Shown piece after piece: positions 44,276 to 57,002 of a stretch of 64,000 bases of DNA; within the stretch, counting starts at the first letter, position 1; the number at the start of each line of letters is the position of its first letter. Below the pieces are notes generated by a model. It was not told the origin of the DNA. It did no database searches and saw only the letters and a list, made by a program, of their open reading frames with translations. Source of the stretch: Papaver somniferum (Eukaryota; Streptophyta; Magnoliopsida; Ranunculales; Papaveraceae); NCBI RefSeq assembly GCF_003573695.1, contig NC_039358.1:230653560-230717559 (forward strand). The letters are read 5' to 3'. A program made the position numbers and the translations under genes.

Positions 44276-44652
44276 AGATTGATGGATGGTTACAATCAGA
44301 GGTTATTAAGTTACATAGTCTACCGATTGCTAAAAATCGGCAGTTTATTTCATATGTTGTCTACCGATTCTGGTAAAAATTTTCACTTTTTTTTTGTCAG
44401 AGTTTGTTGACAATCGGATGTTTATTTAATATGTAATCAACCGATTCTGGGAAAAAATTTCAGTTTTTTGTCAGACTTACAATCGGAAGTAGCATTAGAA
44501 AATATGATAACCGATTATAACATTGATTTTTTCTATTTACAAAAGCTTGTATAATCGGTGGGTATATTAATAATATACATACCGATTATATCTTTATACT
44601 TCACAGAAGTTTGTAAAGAGTACCAAAAAAACACATCTTTCAAAAGTAACGA

Positions 44653-47600
44653 TCATTCATCTTCATCATCTGACGGAACCAATTCGAGTAGGCGTTCCGG
44701 AAAGTTGTCCTTCATGACGCGATCCCAATCCAACATGTTGGTCTCATATTGTTTCAACCAATCGTTACAATGATTTGTTGGGAAGTAATCCCTCCAACCA
44801 CCCAATGGAGGTAATGGGCAGTCTCTCTTTACTCTTAAACCGATAAAATGCATCTCATTCACAAATGCCATAACAATTCTTCTATCTTTAACTGATTCAT
44901 CGCAAACCGTCCTTGTAGGTGCAAACGTAAAAGAGTGTCCATACTTATGAGGAACAAAGAAATGTACCACGCAATTCAAAGTGTCCGCTAAGAGATATCC
45001 ACATTAAAACATTGTCATCCAATACTTGGATCCGATTGTCTTCTATCCCTTTCGGCACTTTACACGCGCAACTAATTCTTCGAATTGTAGTTCTTTGTCG
45101 TGTCTATCTCCTTCCTTCATCATCCCAATATAGAAATCCTTGTTCTTGATTAGTTGTACCGCCATCTTAGTTCTTAAATCTTGCCATTCGTTCACCGCCT
45201 CTCCAAAGTAACCAATTTGTTCCGTAGCGACGTGAAACCCACAATTGCCATCCCCATCAACCTCGTCGGTGGACAAAACAAATGGAACAATGAGTGGAGG
45301 GAGTTGTTTCATATACTCTTCTATAATCGTATACCTTGATCGTGTTGGTCTTCCATTAAAATCCCTAGGACAACGAAGAGTACCATACTTCTCTCTTATA
45401 GTCACCATTTCGTTGATTGTGTTTGTTGCGAGTCGCTCATTTAATCAATAACTACGGAGCTAGTTTGGGTCTCCACCAACACAACTTCTTCCACCGCCTA
45501 GGCTTGACTTACTTGAGAAGGCTCGGTAGAGACCTTTGGCCTCACTTGTCGGATGGTCGGTCCACTTTGATCTTTGCTTGGACGACCTCTTTTCTTTGGT
45601 ACTGGCTCATCTTCAAATTAGGCTTCCGAACTCTCATGCCTACACAATATTCTTTTATTAGACAAATACTCCTTCAATGCTTTTCTTGCAATGGGCCTCG
45701 ACTCTTCTGTGTTTGGCCTACCCGCAATCTTTTGCTTGATAGGTTCATCAACCTCCCTTAAACGAGGGTGAAGAGCTTGCTCCAAATCACGCATCAATAT
45801 TTGCTTCTTGGTGCCATTCGATGTTGCATAATGCTCGGCTATTCTTGCACACAATTCGGACTCCATGAACGACGTACCAACAACTACGGGGGTGCTTGGA
45901 GTGAAAGTTAATTGCTTCCAAAATGGATGAATATCATTGATGTCAATCACCTAGACGTACCTACCCATTTTATGACGATATGGGAGACAAATACCTATCA
46001 TATCCTTGCAAACACAAACCGTATTCTCGTCATCATAAGCCTTATATAACTTCAATTGTTCCATCATGTGATTTATTGCCCATTTTGAAACTTTATGAAC
46101 GACGCCCCTTAGAAAAAATCTTTCCTCTTCATGTTCCCTAGGAAATTTATGGACACTACATTGCATAGATTCCTTAATCTTCACGAGATCACGATTGGTG
46201 AATTCATGGATTGCTTCTTGGATCGATACAACTCCATTTTGATTACCTATAAGTATTATCTTAAATCGACCATGAGACCCCTCCGCGATGCTCGTCGCCT
46301 GGTTCTTGAAGTTACGATATTCATATGTCCATGCATACACAAACCTCTCCTAAATCGGTAACCATTGTGTTTTACAATACTCAACGACCTTTGAATAGTC
46401 CATGCCATATTCATCCATAAACTTCTTCAAGTTACGTTCTTATACTTCCTCTGTTATTGACCAAATGATCTTGTCCCATGCTTTCATGAACGCTCTCCAA
46501 ATCATTCCATCCTCCTTCCATTTTTCATCAAATAACCTCTTCTCTTCCTCTCTTTGTTCCACGATTAATTTACTAATACGCTCGTCCTCTTCCTTCGACC
46601 TCTTGGTACCCTTCCTTGGTTTTTTAGCTTGGAAATGGATATGGCAATTGTGTTTGATGTTGCATTGAATGTTCCACGTACATTGCAAATTTCGGGCTTC
46701 AGGAAACATTACCTTTATTGCATGCATTAAGGATTGATCGTTATCCGTTACAATAACCCTTGGAAAATTATCGCCATTATAAATGGACCTTAACGTCTCC
46801 AGCATCCAAATGAAACTCACGTTGTTCTCATGATCCATTAAACCCCATGCAATGGTAAACGTATTTTTGTCCGAAGTGTGACAAGCAATGTTCAACAACG
46901 GCATGTTATATTTTTTTGTATTATATGTGGCATCTATCAACACAATTTGATTAAAACACTGAGATAATTTTATCATTTCGGGATGTGCCAAGAAAATACG
47001 TACCACTTTACCATCCTTCTCTTCAGTTTTGAACGTGTAGTCGTGTAACTCAGCTAACCACTGCGATTGTTGCATGACCGTTCTACCATCCCATTCCGTC
47101 CTTTTGATCATAGATAGGTCCGACTTAATTGTAGACAAAGAAGACAAGTTTTCGGGGTCATCCACCTTTATTTTACTTAAGATCGCACTCTCCTTTTGGG
47201 TACGCATAGACCTCACCGTCTCCATTTCATGTAGTTTTAACTTCGCAACCATTACATTTCCAATAAGAGTATCCGGATCATCGTGGTTGTGACAACCATT
47301 AGAAACTTTAGACATTTTCCACTCTTTAATATCCTTACCATAGGGCTTATAGAAGACACTCTTAAATGGGAATCCTATCTTGTTTGTATGAGTTCGGTAC
47401 TTCTTCTTCTGCGTCTTCCTTACATACTTATTATTCTTTCCCTCGTGACTCTTTTTCTCCCCACTTCGCTCACACATCATTTCAAACCTAGTGTCCCTCA
47501 CATAAGGGTTCTGAACTACCACGCACATATTCTTTTTTTCCTTGTTCACAAGCCATACCTTTGCTTCCTTCTTACTTCCAAATATCTAAATTCGCATATA

Positions 47601-48490
47601 ACAAAACAAAAATAATAAGCATAACCATGTAACATACATGATTGGAAAAATATAAGATGATTCATGACCATACCAAATCGTTTGCATAGCGTAAGGAAGT
47701 ATCTGGCCTCAAATAATAATCGTCATTAACCGCTACAATCGCATACGCGCCATAAGAACAAGTTGTTGATTAATAATCAGAAGATAGTTTAGAGACAACA
47801 CACCCGATTATAGATTAATCGGGTATTATTAGGACACAGATCGACCGATTATATATTAATCGGTAGACTTTTACGACCATAAGCTACAGATTAACGAAAT
47901 ACACAAATGAACACTTTTCCTGTAAATAAAACTTCAATAATCGGAGGGAAAAGTAATTCATAAACAACCGATCATGAAATATCAAGAATCACAAATATTT
48001 CATTTTTGGAGAATTTCGTATTTGGGGCGAAGTTTTACAATCGGACGTTTGTGGATGTATAAAACTTCCGATTGTGAGAAATTGAAGCTTTCAATTTTGG
48101 GATTTTTTCCATATTCCGCAGATTATTACATCAACACATATCTGATTCACGATAATCGATAGATACGGTAATAAATTAACTACCGAATATAAGTTGTTCA
48201 TGGCATTCAATGCATGCAGAAATCGAATTTTCTCGTTCAAAAACACACACAAACGCACATAACATGGATAACTTGGGTATTAGAGTTTGATAACAACATA
48301 CATGTACGTTTGTTGCATCGTTAGCTTCGATCTCGGGTGATTCTCCATGTTCTTACATGAAAGCGTCTTCGTCTAGGGTTTCATCTCCATTAAAGTTTGG
48401 ATCATTCAACATATACCCAAAATCGTCATCTCTAAACGGTAGTGAACCTTGAACTTCAAAAACTTCATGTTCTTCTTCATACCCATCCAT
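44653..48490 (-). pseudogene. MULE transposase fused to OTU-like domain, decayed
   Basis: Minus strand. A first coding exon probably starts MDGYEEEHEV (48490); the strong donor GTAAGA at 48356 may end it. A short exon (LRPDTSLRYANDL, about 47690-47745) and a 68-bp-type intron precede the main block. The main block (46440-47600) has a FAR1-like N-terminus (IFGSKKEAKVWLVNKEKK) and the MULE DDE core with Asp in LIDATYNTKKYNMPLL and Asp in VTDNDQSLMHAI. Further on are the Glu in ATSIAEGSHG (about 46280) and a SWIM-type CVCKDMIGICLPYRH (about 45985). The OTU-like part (45043-45408) has DGDGNCGFHV with its Asp and Cys. A tail ends at 44653. Stops at 46442-46440, near 46345, at 45953-45951 and 45620-45618, plus a frame change before OTU, make it non-functional. 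Confidence 0.85.
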
Positions 48491-48835
48491 GTTTATGGAA
48501 GTTGGAAACAATCGGAAGTTGGCGACATATACCCCTTCTTCTTCTTTTTTTCTTCTTCTTCTCTCACTCAATCGGATGATATCTCACAATGACCCAAAAA
48601 TAATTTCCAAACACTAATATATAGACCCCAGACTACCGATTACAGAATTAGACTTCCGATTATTTGTAAAATCGGAAACTTTATAAGTTGTATATCCTAC
48701 CGATTATAGAAGATTTCAAAATTCACGAACCACATGGTTATGCCTGGCTCTGTACCCTCTAAACCTATGGAATTTGGCAAGGGTTCGATTTGGGGCTCCT
48801 TATAATCGGTAGGTTGTTAAGTTGGATATCCTACT
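47760..48835. repeat. MULE right subterminal motif array, inner part
   Basis: Pairs of AATCGG(T/G)A and TACCGATTA/ACCGATTA occur between 47760 and 48190 and again at 48635-48830, on both sides of the first transposase exon. Confidence 0.65.
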
Positions 48836-50854
48836 GTTGATGGTGGTTTTTGGACAAATGGTAAAATCGTAAAACCCTATGTATAACATGACGTCACCAA
48901 ACACATTTATTAAAATATTCAAAGTACTTGGGCAATAATTACCGGGGTACCTTTTTTCAAACCTAAGCCCAAAACCAAGCCGCATACTGCGCACCATGGC
49001 AACCACGCCAAAACCAAGCCGCATACTGCGCACCATGGCAACCACGCCAAAACCAAGCCGCATATTGTGCACCATGGTAACCACGCCAAAACCAAGCCGC
49101 ATACTGCGCACCATGATAACCATGCCAGAAGTGGCGCTGGTAGTCTAGCTTGCCAAACCGTGCAACCTAGGGCCAAAGCCGCCACATGCCATTGGCACAT
49201 GCCAGAAGCGGCGCAGGTAGCCTAGCTTGCCAAACCATGCAACCTAAGGCCAAAGACGCCACATGCCATTGGCACATGCCAGAAGTGGCGCTGATAGCCT
49301 AGCTTTCCAAGCCGTCACATGCCAGAAGTGGCGCTGGTATCCTATCTTTCCAAACCGTGCAACCTAGGGACAAAGCCGCCACATGCCATTGGAAAATTCC
49401 AGAAGCGGCGCTGGTAGCCTAGCTTGCCAAACCGTGCAACCTAGGGCCAAAGTCGCCACATGCCATTGGCACATGCCAGAAGTGGCGCTGGAAGCCTAGC
49501 TTGCCAAAACTTGCAACCTAGGGCCAAATACGCCACATGCCATTGGCACATGCCAGAAGTGGCGCTAGTAGCCTAGCTTGACAAACCGTGCAACCTAGGG
49601 CCAAAGCCGCCACATGCCATTGGCACATGTCAGAAGTAGCGCTGGTAGCCTAGCTTGCCAAACCGTTCAACCTAGGGCCAAAGCCGCCACATGCCATTGG
49701 CACATGCCAGAAGTGGCGCTGGTAGCCTAGCTTGCCAAACCGTGCTACCTGGGGCCAAAGCCGACACATGTCATTGGCACATGTCGGAAGTGGCGCTGGT
49801 AGCCTAGCTTGCCAAACCGTGCAACCTAAGGCCAAATCCGCCACATGCCATTGGCACATGCCATAAGTGGCGTTGGTAGCCTAGCTTTCCAAACCGTGCA
49901 ACCTAAGGCCAAAGCCGCCACATGACATTGGCACATGCCAGACGCCACTTGCATCCTGGCATCACCACTTGCACCCGATGTGCAACCTGCAACCTAGGCA
50001 TATCACACATGCCATTGGCACATGCCAGACGCCACTTGCCACCTGACGTCGCCACTTGCACCCGATGTGTAACCTGCAACCAAGTCGTGCCACACATGTC
50101 ATTGGCACATGCTATGCGTCACTTGCAGCCTGGCATTGCCTCTTGAAATCATTGTGTAACCAGCAACATGCTACACGTTTTCCATGAAAACACTCGAGAC
50201 ATCAACACATGTCACAAACTGGGGGATACTCTTCAGGGTTTTGGTTTGGCGGTTTATAGCGTGCGGCGTACATCACGCCCGCAATAAGAAGGTGTAATAA
50301 GAAGAAAGTGGTCAAGTAAATAGGGAAGTAAATGGTGAAAACGCTTTTCCTTTATGGGACATAAATCCCATGCGTTAACGGTTACCACCTCCTCCCATTT
50401 ACTCACCACTTTACTCTCTTCCTTAATGAGTCCAAGGTACGTTTCACTTCAACTTGTATAAATAGGTCTTACCTATTTCCACCGACAACAAGTCTTGGTC
50501 AGGAAAAAATACAACACTCGCAACCTTGTTAGTTTTCTCAGAAATCTTTCAACTCTTACTAGCTAGCTTCTCAAGCTTTCACATACAAGTTGAAAACTAC
50601 CCTTCCAGAATCATTTTGGTCTCAAACACTTTCTTCGCTTCTCTCCCAAACCAACCCTTCTCTTTCACTTTGTGATCGAAGCAAGTCTGGAATGGCCATC
50701 TTTTTGGTTTAGGCCAGAATTGTGCAGGTTGATCTCTCGAACCTGGAAAGTACTCACGTGCAGTACATTTGTTTAGGGTCTAGATTTGTTTCTCACCCAC
50801 CTACCACCTACCGAAATTACCAAAATCGGCAGAAATAGTTTTCACCCATAAATA
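48836..50854 (+). repeat. 5' LTR of element 2 (2019 bp)
   Basis: Starts TGTTGATGGTGG and ends CCCATAAATA. Order: TGACGTCA at 48889; four to five copies of a 39-bp unit (ACCAAGCCGCATACTGCGCA...CACGCCAAA) at 48970-49130; about ten 77-bp units at 49130-49930; two to three units of the GCAACCTGCAACC type to 50150; then a unique part with TATA-like TATAAATA at 50457-50464. Confidence 0.9.
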
Positions 50855-50916
50855 ATTGGCGACCACAGTGGGAGATTGATCTTTCGGTTATAATATCCGC
50901 TTCGTGAAATCGATCT

Positions 50917-51176
50917 CATGCCTCGATCCGGATATCATGATAACAAAAGCAGACAATCGGTTTGGGGATCGGCAACTCGACTACCATACAACCCGGTTAC
51001 CAGTCGCAAACCGCAAAAGACGGCTAGGGACTTCACAGGAAACAGAAGCAAACGGCTTAGTCACCAGGAAGCTCCAAAAACAACCGGGGACTTTCCGAAA
51101 TCGCGACAATACTACTTACAGGATTGATTTTGTGCGGGAAGGATCTTATTTTCAGCCAAAAGACTCAGAAAACTGA
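50917..51176 (+). CDS. Short ORF after the primer site, possible gag remnant
   Basis: Two overlapping frames start here. MPRSGYHDNKSRQSVWGSA (50918-51127) begins 44 bp after the candidate primer site and is basic and polar, as gag starts can be. The other (50904-51176) is similar in length. No gag motif is recognisable. Listed because it is the only sense-strand candidate in element 2. Confidence 0.25.
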
Positions 51177-51450
51177 GTAAGTCTAGATTAGATTTATTCT
51201 TTCGGGTTCTCGAAAAATCATCATACTATTTCACCCTAAGCCAACTACCGGCACACACTTTCATGAAAACAATATCTCGTTCACAAATTATAACCAAAGT
51301 AACATTTTCAAAACCATTCATTTCAAAATAATCCAGTATCCTCAAAAATTACCAACCGTCTATCAAAACCAGTCGAACTCTAGATCAGACACCCAGCGTG
51401 TCTTTCCAAAAAAAAGAGAAAACATCTGAGGAAATTTATCCAACAGTGGC

Positions 51451-53400
51451 CTACTCTTTTTGGTGAAGACGTCCCTTGCGTCTTCGAGACCCGCCCTTTT
51501 CAGAGTTAACGTCTTGGACAATTCTTTGATTTCCCGAAGAAGATCCAGTGCTGTTGTCGGAAGAACTACCTTCACTTTCTGAACTTCTCTCTTTCTCCGA
51601 CTCTTCCCCACTATAAGAGGGCTCAGCGTCGCCGACATATTTCGAAAGAGTTGTTGTCTCCTGACGACGGGCAAGTGGAGTAAAAGCGTTAACATTACCG
51701 AAACCCTGGTAGAGACAAGATGCAAATGTTCAAAAGTAGAAATCTACGTGTTTCGGGTGAACCAGTAAGGGGGCTGAAGCTTACCTGGATATTGGAAGAG
51801 TTGAAAGACACGAGAGCTGTTGAGTCAGTCGAAATAGACCGAAATCCACCAGCACGATGCTTCGTCCTCCTCTCCTTCACCTGGGGACTACTCACATTGC
51901 CAGGCATCTTTAGCTTAGGGTCCCTTAACATCGGATGCTTCCTCAAAACCGCAGGGGAGGGTCTACAACGATTGTTCTCCACCATATGGTTTACAAAACC
52001 AGGGATCATAAGAAACTCATTGTTCCAGAATTCATTGTAATTGGAAGTCGTCAAAGGGACTCTTTCCGACCGCAAGAAGGGTATGCGCATACCCGGTTCG
52101 AGAACACTGACATCGAGATCCACATGAAACGGATCTTTAGGGACGATTGGCTGGCGAGCAAGAGGGACCCCTTGTTCGAAACCCATGTGGCGAACTACAC
52201 AATCAATGTTATAAGAAGCTACCTGGAAAGATCCCCTAAAGAAAGACGACACATAACTGGGCATGCAGCTTTGCATAAACAAATTTTCACCAACACTCAA
52301 GCTGCCTTAAGAAAGCAAAGTTATATTCGAAACGGAAGCAAAGGTGTCAATCTGAGCTACAGACTTATGCGTTGTAGCCCTTGGGAAAAAACTGATTTCA
52401 TACGATTTATCAAGAAACCCAACCAAGCACAAGCCAACTCTTGGGCGCCTGTTCACCCATCGTAGAATTCTGGAGCCGCCCCAACTAGCAGGAATCGAAG
52501 GTAACGGTTTCGGATCGTACTTCTCGAAATGCTCCCATAACCACGCTTGAAGAAAAGCGACGTGAACATACGAATCCACTTTCATGAAACCATTCGAAAC
52601 ACGCATGTCCGCAACCAAGTGATCTAGATGCGTATATAAATAACCAAGGAATAAATTACCGATGGGAAGGACTTCACCTTTTGCTAGCCTTACAGCAATC
52701 GCCAGAACCTCTGGTCTTATCTCCTTCTTGCCAGAACCGTCATCAAAAACGTCCCTCGACATCCAGAGAGCTAAGAATGCTACAACATGAAGTACACTAC
52801 TCTTCTGATTAGGCCCCAGCTCGATAGGGAACCATTCAGATATCCACCAGCTATAGAAGCATCTTTCGTTCTCTTTCCGAACAAAATCTTTCGACTTTGA
52901 AACAAGGGCGGCTCGCATCTTCTCTTCATCCTCCGACAATTGAATATTAAAGTCTCTTATTACGGGAAGATTCAGCAAGAGGTCCACGCTTTCTAGGGAG
53001 AAAGTCATTTCACCCCATCTACATACGATTGTATGAGTGTCAGGACACCATCTGGAAATAAGACCGACCAAACCCGGGATATCGTTCCTAATTTGAAGAT
53101 TTGCAGAATCCCTAACAACATCAATAATTTGTGCCCGAGTCAAGTTAGCATTTATGTGCTCCCGGCTCACCATAAACTCAATTCATATGTCAAAGGAGCG
53201 CAGCGGGCTCTGACACATTCTGAAATCAACATGAGAAGCAGAATACTCCCCTTTGTGAAGACAAAACCGTATTATGCTCTCCGGTCGGACTGAACGAGTT
53301 TTACTCTCATCCTATGTACCAGTCAAGAGAATTGGTTTGAAATCTGGATGATTCTTTCGAGCTAAAACAACGGATTTTGTGAAGAAATCATCATCTATGT
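51451..53400 (-). pseudogene. Plant mobile domain (PMD) gene, copy 2
   Basis: Minus strand. Exon 1 ends at 51785, intron 51706-51784 (79 bp, GTAAGC...ACCAG), last exon 51705-51451 with its own stop. The domain is clearer than in copy 1: CRWGEMTFSLESVDLLLNLPV, ILRWVNRRPRVG and YNIDCVVRHMGFEQGVP. The last exon encodes a Ser/Glu-rich acidic tail ending in a basic RRRKGRLHQKE. Two nonsense changes: TAA at 52309-52307, where copy 1 has GAA, and TGA near 53184-53186, where copy 1 has TGG. The N-terminus before about 53400 is missing, and a 25-bp stretch (TTCATCTATGTTTTGGAGC...) is doubled there. Each copy is broken at different codons, so the ancestral gene was intact when the family spread. Confidence 0.85.
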
Positions 53401-53481
53401 TTTGGAGCTTCCAGCATCTTTTGGTGAAGCAATACCTTGTTCATCTATGTTTTGGAGCTTCCAGCTAAGAAGAGGACTTAA

Positions 53482-56117
53482 TGTTGATGGTGGTTTTTAG
53501 ACAAAGGGTAAAATCGTAAAACCCTATGTATAACATGACGTCACCAAGCACATTTATTAAAATATTCAAAGTACTTAGGAAATAATTACCGGGGTACCTT
53601 TTTTCAAACCTAAGCCCGAAACCAAGTTGCATACTGCGCACCATGGCAACTACGCTAAAACCAAGCCTCATACTGCGCAACATGGCAACCACGCCAAAAC
53701 CAACCCGCATACTGCGCACCATGGCAACTACACCAAAACCAAGCCGCATACTGCGCACCATGGCAACCACGCCAAAAACCAATCCGCATACTATGCACCA
53801 TGATAACCATGCCAGAAGTGGCGCTGGTAGCCTAGGTTGCCAAACCGTGCAACCTAAGGCCAAAGCCGCCACATGTCAGAAGTGGCACTGGTAGCCTAGC
53901 TTGCCAAACCGTGCAACCTAGGGCCAAAGCCGCCACATGCCATTGGCACATGCCAGAAGTGGCGCTGGTAGCCTTGCTTGCCAAACCATGCAACCTAGGG
54001 CCAAAGCCGCCACATGCCGTTGGCACATGCCAGAAGTGGCGCAGGTAGCCTAGCTTGCCAAACCATGCAACCTAAGCCCAAAGCCTCCACATGTCATTGG
54101 CACATGTCATAAGTGGCGCTGGTAGCCTAGCTTGCCATCGGCACATGCCAGAAGTGGCGCTGGTAGCCTAGCTTGCCAAACCGTGCAACCTAGGGCCAAA
54201 GCCGCCACATGCCATTGGCACATGCCAAAAGTGGCGCTGGTAGCCTAGCTTGCCAAACCATGCAACCTAAGGCCAAAGCCGCCACATGCCATTGGCACAT
54301 GCCAAAAGTGGCACTGGTAGCCTAGCTTGCCAAGCCGTGCAACCTAGGGCCAAAGCCCCCACATGCCAGAAGTGGCGCTGGTAGCCTAGCTTGCCAAACC
54401 ATGTAAATAGGGCCAAAGCATCCACATGCCATTGGCACATGCCAGAAGCGGCGCTGGTAGCCTAGCTTGCCAAACCGTGCAACCTAGGGCCAAAGCCGCC
54501 ACATGCCAGATGTGGCGCTGGTATCCTAGCTTTCCAAACTGTGCAACCTAGGGCAAAGCCGCCACATGCCATTGGCACATGCCAGAAGTGGCGCTGGTAG
54601 CCTAGCTTTCCAAACCGTGCAACCTAGGGCCAAAGACGCTACATGCCATTGGCACATGCCAGAAGTGGCGCTGGTAGCCTAGCTTGCCAAACCGTGCAAC
54701 ATAGGGTCAAAACGGCCACATGCCATTGGCACATTCCAGAAGTGGCGCTGGTAGCCTATCTTACCAAACCATGCAACCTAAGGCCAAAGCCGCCACATTC
54801 CATTAGCACATGCCAAAAGTGGTGCTGGTAGCCTAGATTGCCAAACCGTGCAACCTAAGGTCATAGCCGCCACATGCCATTGGCACATGCCAGAAGTGGC
54901 GCTGGTAGCCTAGCTTGCCAAACTGTGCAACCTAGGGCCAAAGACGCCACGTGCCATTGGAACATGCCAGAAGTGGCGCTGGTATCCTAGCTTGCCAAAC
55001 CGTGCAACCTGGGGCCAAAACCGCCACATGCCATTGACACATGCCGGAAGTGGCGCTGGTAGCCTACCTTGCCAAACCGTGCAACCTAAGGCCAAAGCCT
55101 CCACATGCCACTGGAAAATGCCAGAAGTGGCGCTGGTAGCCTAGCTTTCCAAACCGTGCAACCTAAGGCCAAATCCGCCACATGACATTGGCACATGCCA
55201 GACGCCACTTGAAGCCTGGCATCACCACTTGCACCCGATGTGCAACCTGCAACCTAGGCATACCACACATGCCATTGGCAGATGCCAGACGCCACTTGCA
55301 ACCTGACGTCGCCACTTGCACCCGATGTGCAACCTGCAACCAAGTCATGCCACACATGCCATTGGCACATGCTATGCGTCACTTGCAGCCTGGCATTGCC
55401 GCTTGCAATCATTGTGTAACCAGCAACATGCTACATGTTTTCCATGAAAACACTCGAGACATCAACACATGTCACAAACTGGGGGATACTTTTCAGGGTT
55501 TTGGTTTGGCGGTTTACATCGTGCAGCGTACATCACCCCCACAATAAGAAGGTGTAGTAAGAAGAAAGCGGTCAAGTAAATAGGGAAGTAAATGGTGAAA
55601 ACGCCTTTCCTTTATGGGACATAAATCCCATGCGTTAACGGTTACCACCTCCTTCCATTTACTTACCACTTTACTCTCTTCCTTAATGAGGCCAGGGTAC
55701 GTTTCACTTCAACTTGTATAAATAGGTCTTACTTATTTCCACCAGACAACAAGTCTTGGTCAGGAGAAAAATACAACACTCGCAACCTTGTTAGCTTTCT
55801 CAGAAATCTTTCAACTCTTGCTAGCTAGATTCTCAATCTTTCACATACAAGTTGAATACTACCCTTCCAGAATCATTCTGGTCTCAAACACTTTCTTCGC
55901 TTCCCTCCCTAAACCAACCTTTCTCTTTCACTTTGTGACCGAAGCAAGTCTGGAACGGCCATCTTCTTGGTTTAGGCCAGAATTGTGCAGGTTGATCTCT
56001 CGAACCTGGAAAGTACTCACGTGCAGTACATTTGTTTAGGGTCTATATTTGTTTCTCACCCACCTACCACCTGCCGAAATTACCAAAATCGGCAGAAACA
56101 GTTTTCACCCATAAACA
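53482..56117 (+). repeat. 3' LTR of element 2 (2636 bp)
   Basis: Same order of parts as the 5' LTR, but with about 18 copies of the 77-bp unit (53840-55190). The extra length of 617 bp equals eight units. TATA-like TATAAATA at 55717-55724; ends CCCATAAACA. TGACGTCA at 53536-53543. Confidence 0.9.
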
Positions 56118-56122
56118 CCTAC

Positions 56123-57002
56123 CGATTAGGCCAAATTTCAAAATTCATTACATGAAGAATTTTTGAAAAAACTCATTTGGGGCAATTATAATCGGAATGT
56201 TGTGGAACATATTACACCTCCAGTTACTGCTGCATCCACAGCTCAAACCAAGTGGTTATGGCTGGCTGTGTACACTCAAAACCTATGAAATTTGGCAAGG
56301 GTTCGATCTGGGACTCCTTATAATCGGTAGCTTTTTAAGTAATATATACTACCGATTAAGATAGATTTCAAAACTCAATACATGAAGGATTTTTGAAAAA
56401 ACACATTTTAGGGCAACTTATAATCGGAAGGTTGTGGAACATATTAAACTTCCGATTACCGCTGCCTCCAAAACACGAACCAAGTGGTTGTGGCTGGATG
56501 TGTACACTCAAACCTATAGAATTTGGCAAGGGTTCGATTTGGGACTCCTTATAATCGGTAGGTAGTTAAGTTGGATATCTACCAATTAGGCTAGATTTCA
56601 AAATTCATTACATGAAGGATTTTTGAAAAAACTCATTTTGGGGCAACTTATAATCGAAAGGTTGTGGAACATATTAGGATTCCGATTATGGCTACATCCA
56701 CAGATCAAACCAAGTGTTTATGGTTGGCTCTGCACCCCTCAAAACATATGGGATTTGGACAAGGTTGAATACGGGGCTCCTTATAATCGGTAGTATTACA
56801 AGTTGGATAACAAGGGATTATCAGCCGAAGTATATACACTATAATCGGTAGGTATAGTTTCAATTCAACCTACCGATTCACCTCTAACCTACCAATTATG
56901 GTTTAGGCTCCCGATTATATGAGGGTATATTGGCCATTTCGAAAAATCAAAGATAAGGGGTAGCTTAGAATTACGTTTGGGTGACCTTTTTTGTCTTTTA
57001 GT
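56123..57002. repeat. MULE right subterminal motif array, outer part
   Basis: Three imperfect copies of a unit of about 190 bp, each with TTATAATCGGTAG...CTACCGATTA, TTCAAAA(C/T)TCA, ACATGAAGGATTTTTGAAAA, TAATCGGAAGGTTGTGGAAC and GGTT(A/G)TGGCTGG. The same unit is seen once at 48720-48830, before the LTR element. Ends with several CCTACCGATT motifs near 56870-56930. Confidence 0.78.

Larger units (their letters stand above)
42350..44600. repeat. MULE left subterminal motif array
   Basis: At least ten pairs of AATCGGAAG or AATCGGTAG followed 25-60 bp later by (C)TACCGATTA, for example 42391/42419, 42570/42586, 42659/42694, 43343/43370, 43434/43469, 44335/44361 and 44553/44580. The pairs flank but do not enter the two SANT-like genes. 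Likely transposase-binding sites, by analogy with other MULE and CACTA ends. Confidence 0.75.
48836..56117 (-). mobile_element. Non-autonomous LTR element 2 carrying an antisense PMD gene
   Basis: LTRs at 48836-50854 and 53482-56117, flanked by CCTAC (48831-48835 and 56118-56122). ATTGGCGACCACAGTGGGAG (50855-50874) directly follows the 5' LTR as a candidate primer site; AGAAGAGGACTTAA precedes the 3' LTR. The 2.6-kb interior has no gag-pol, only a short possible gag remnant and the antisense PMD gene. It landed in a MULE subterminal array: removing it rejoins ATCCTAC to CGATTAGG, restoring a motif pair. Confidence 0.9.
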
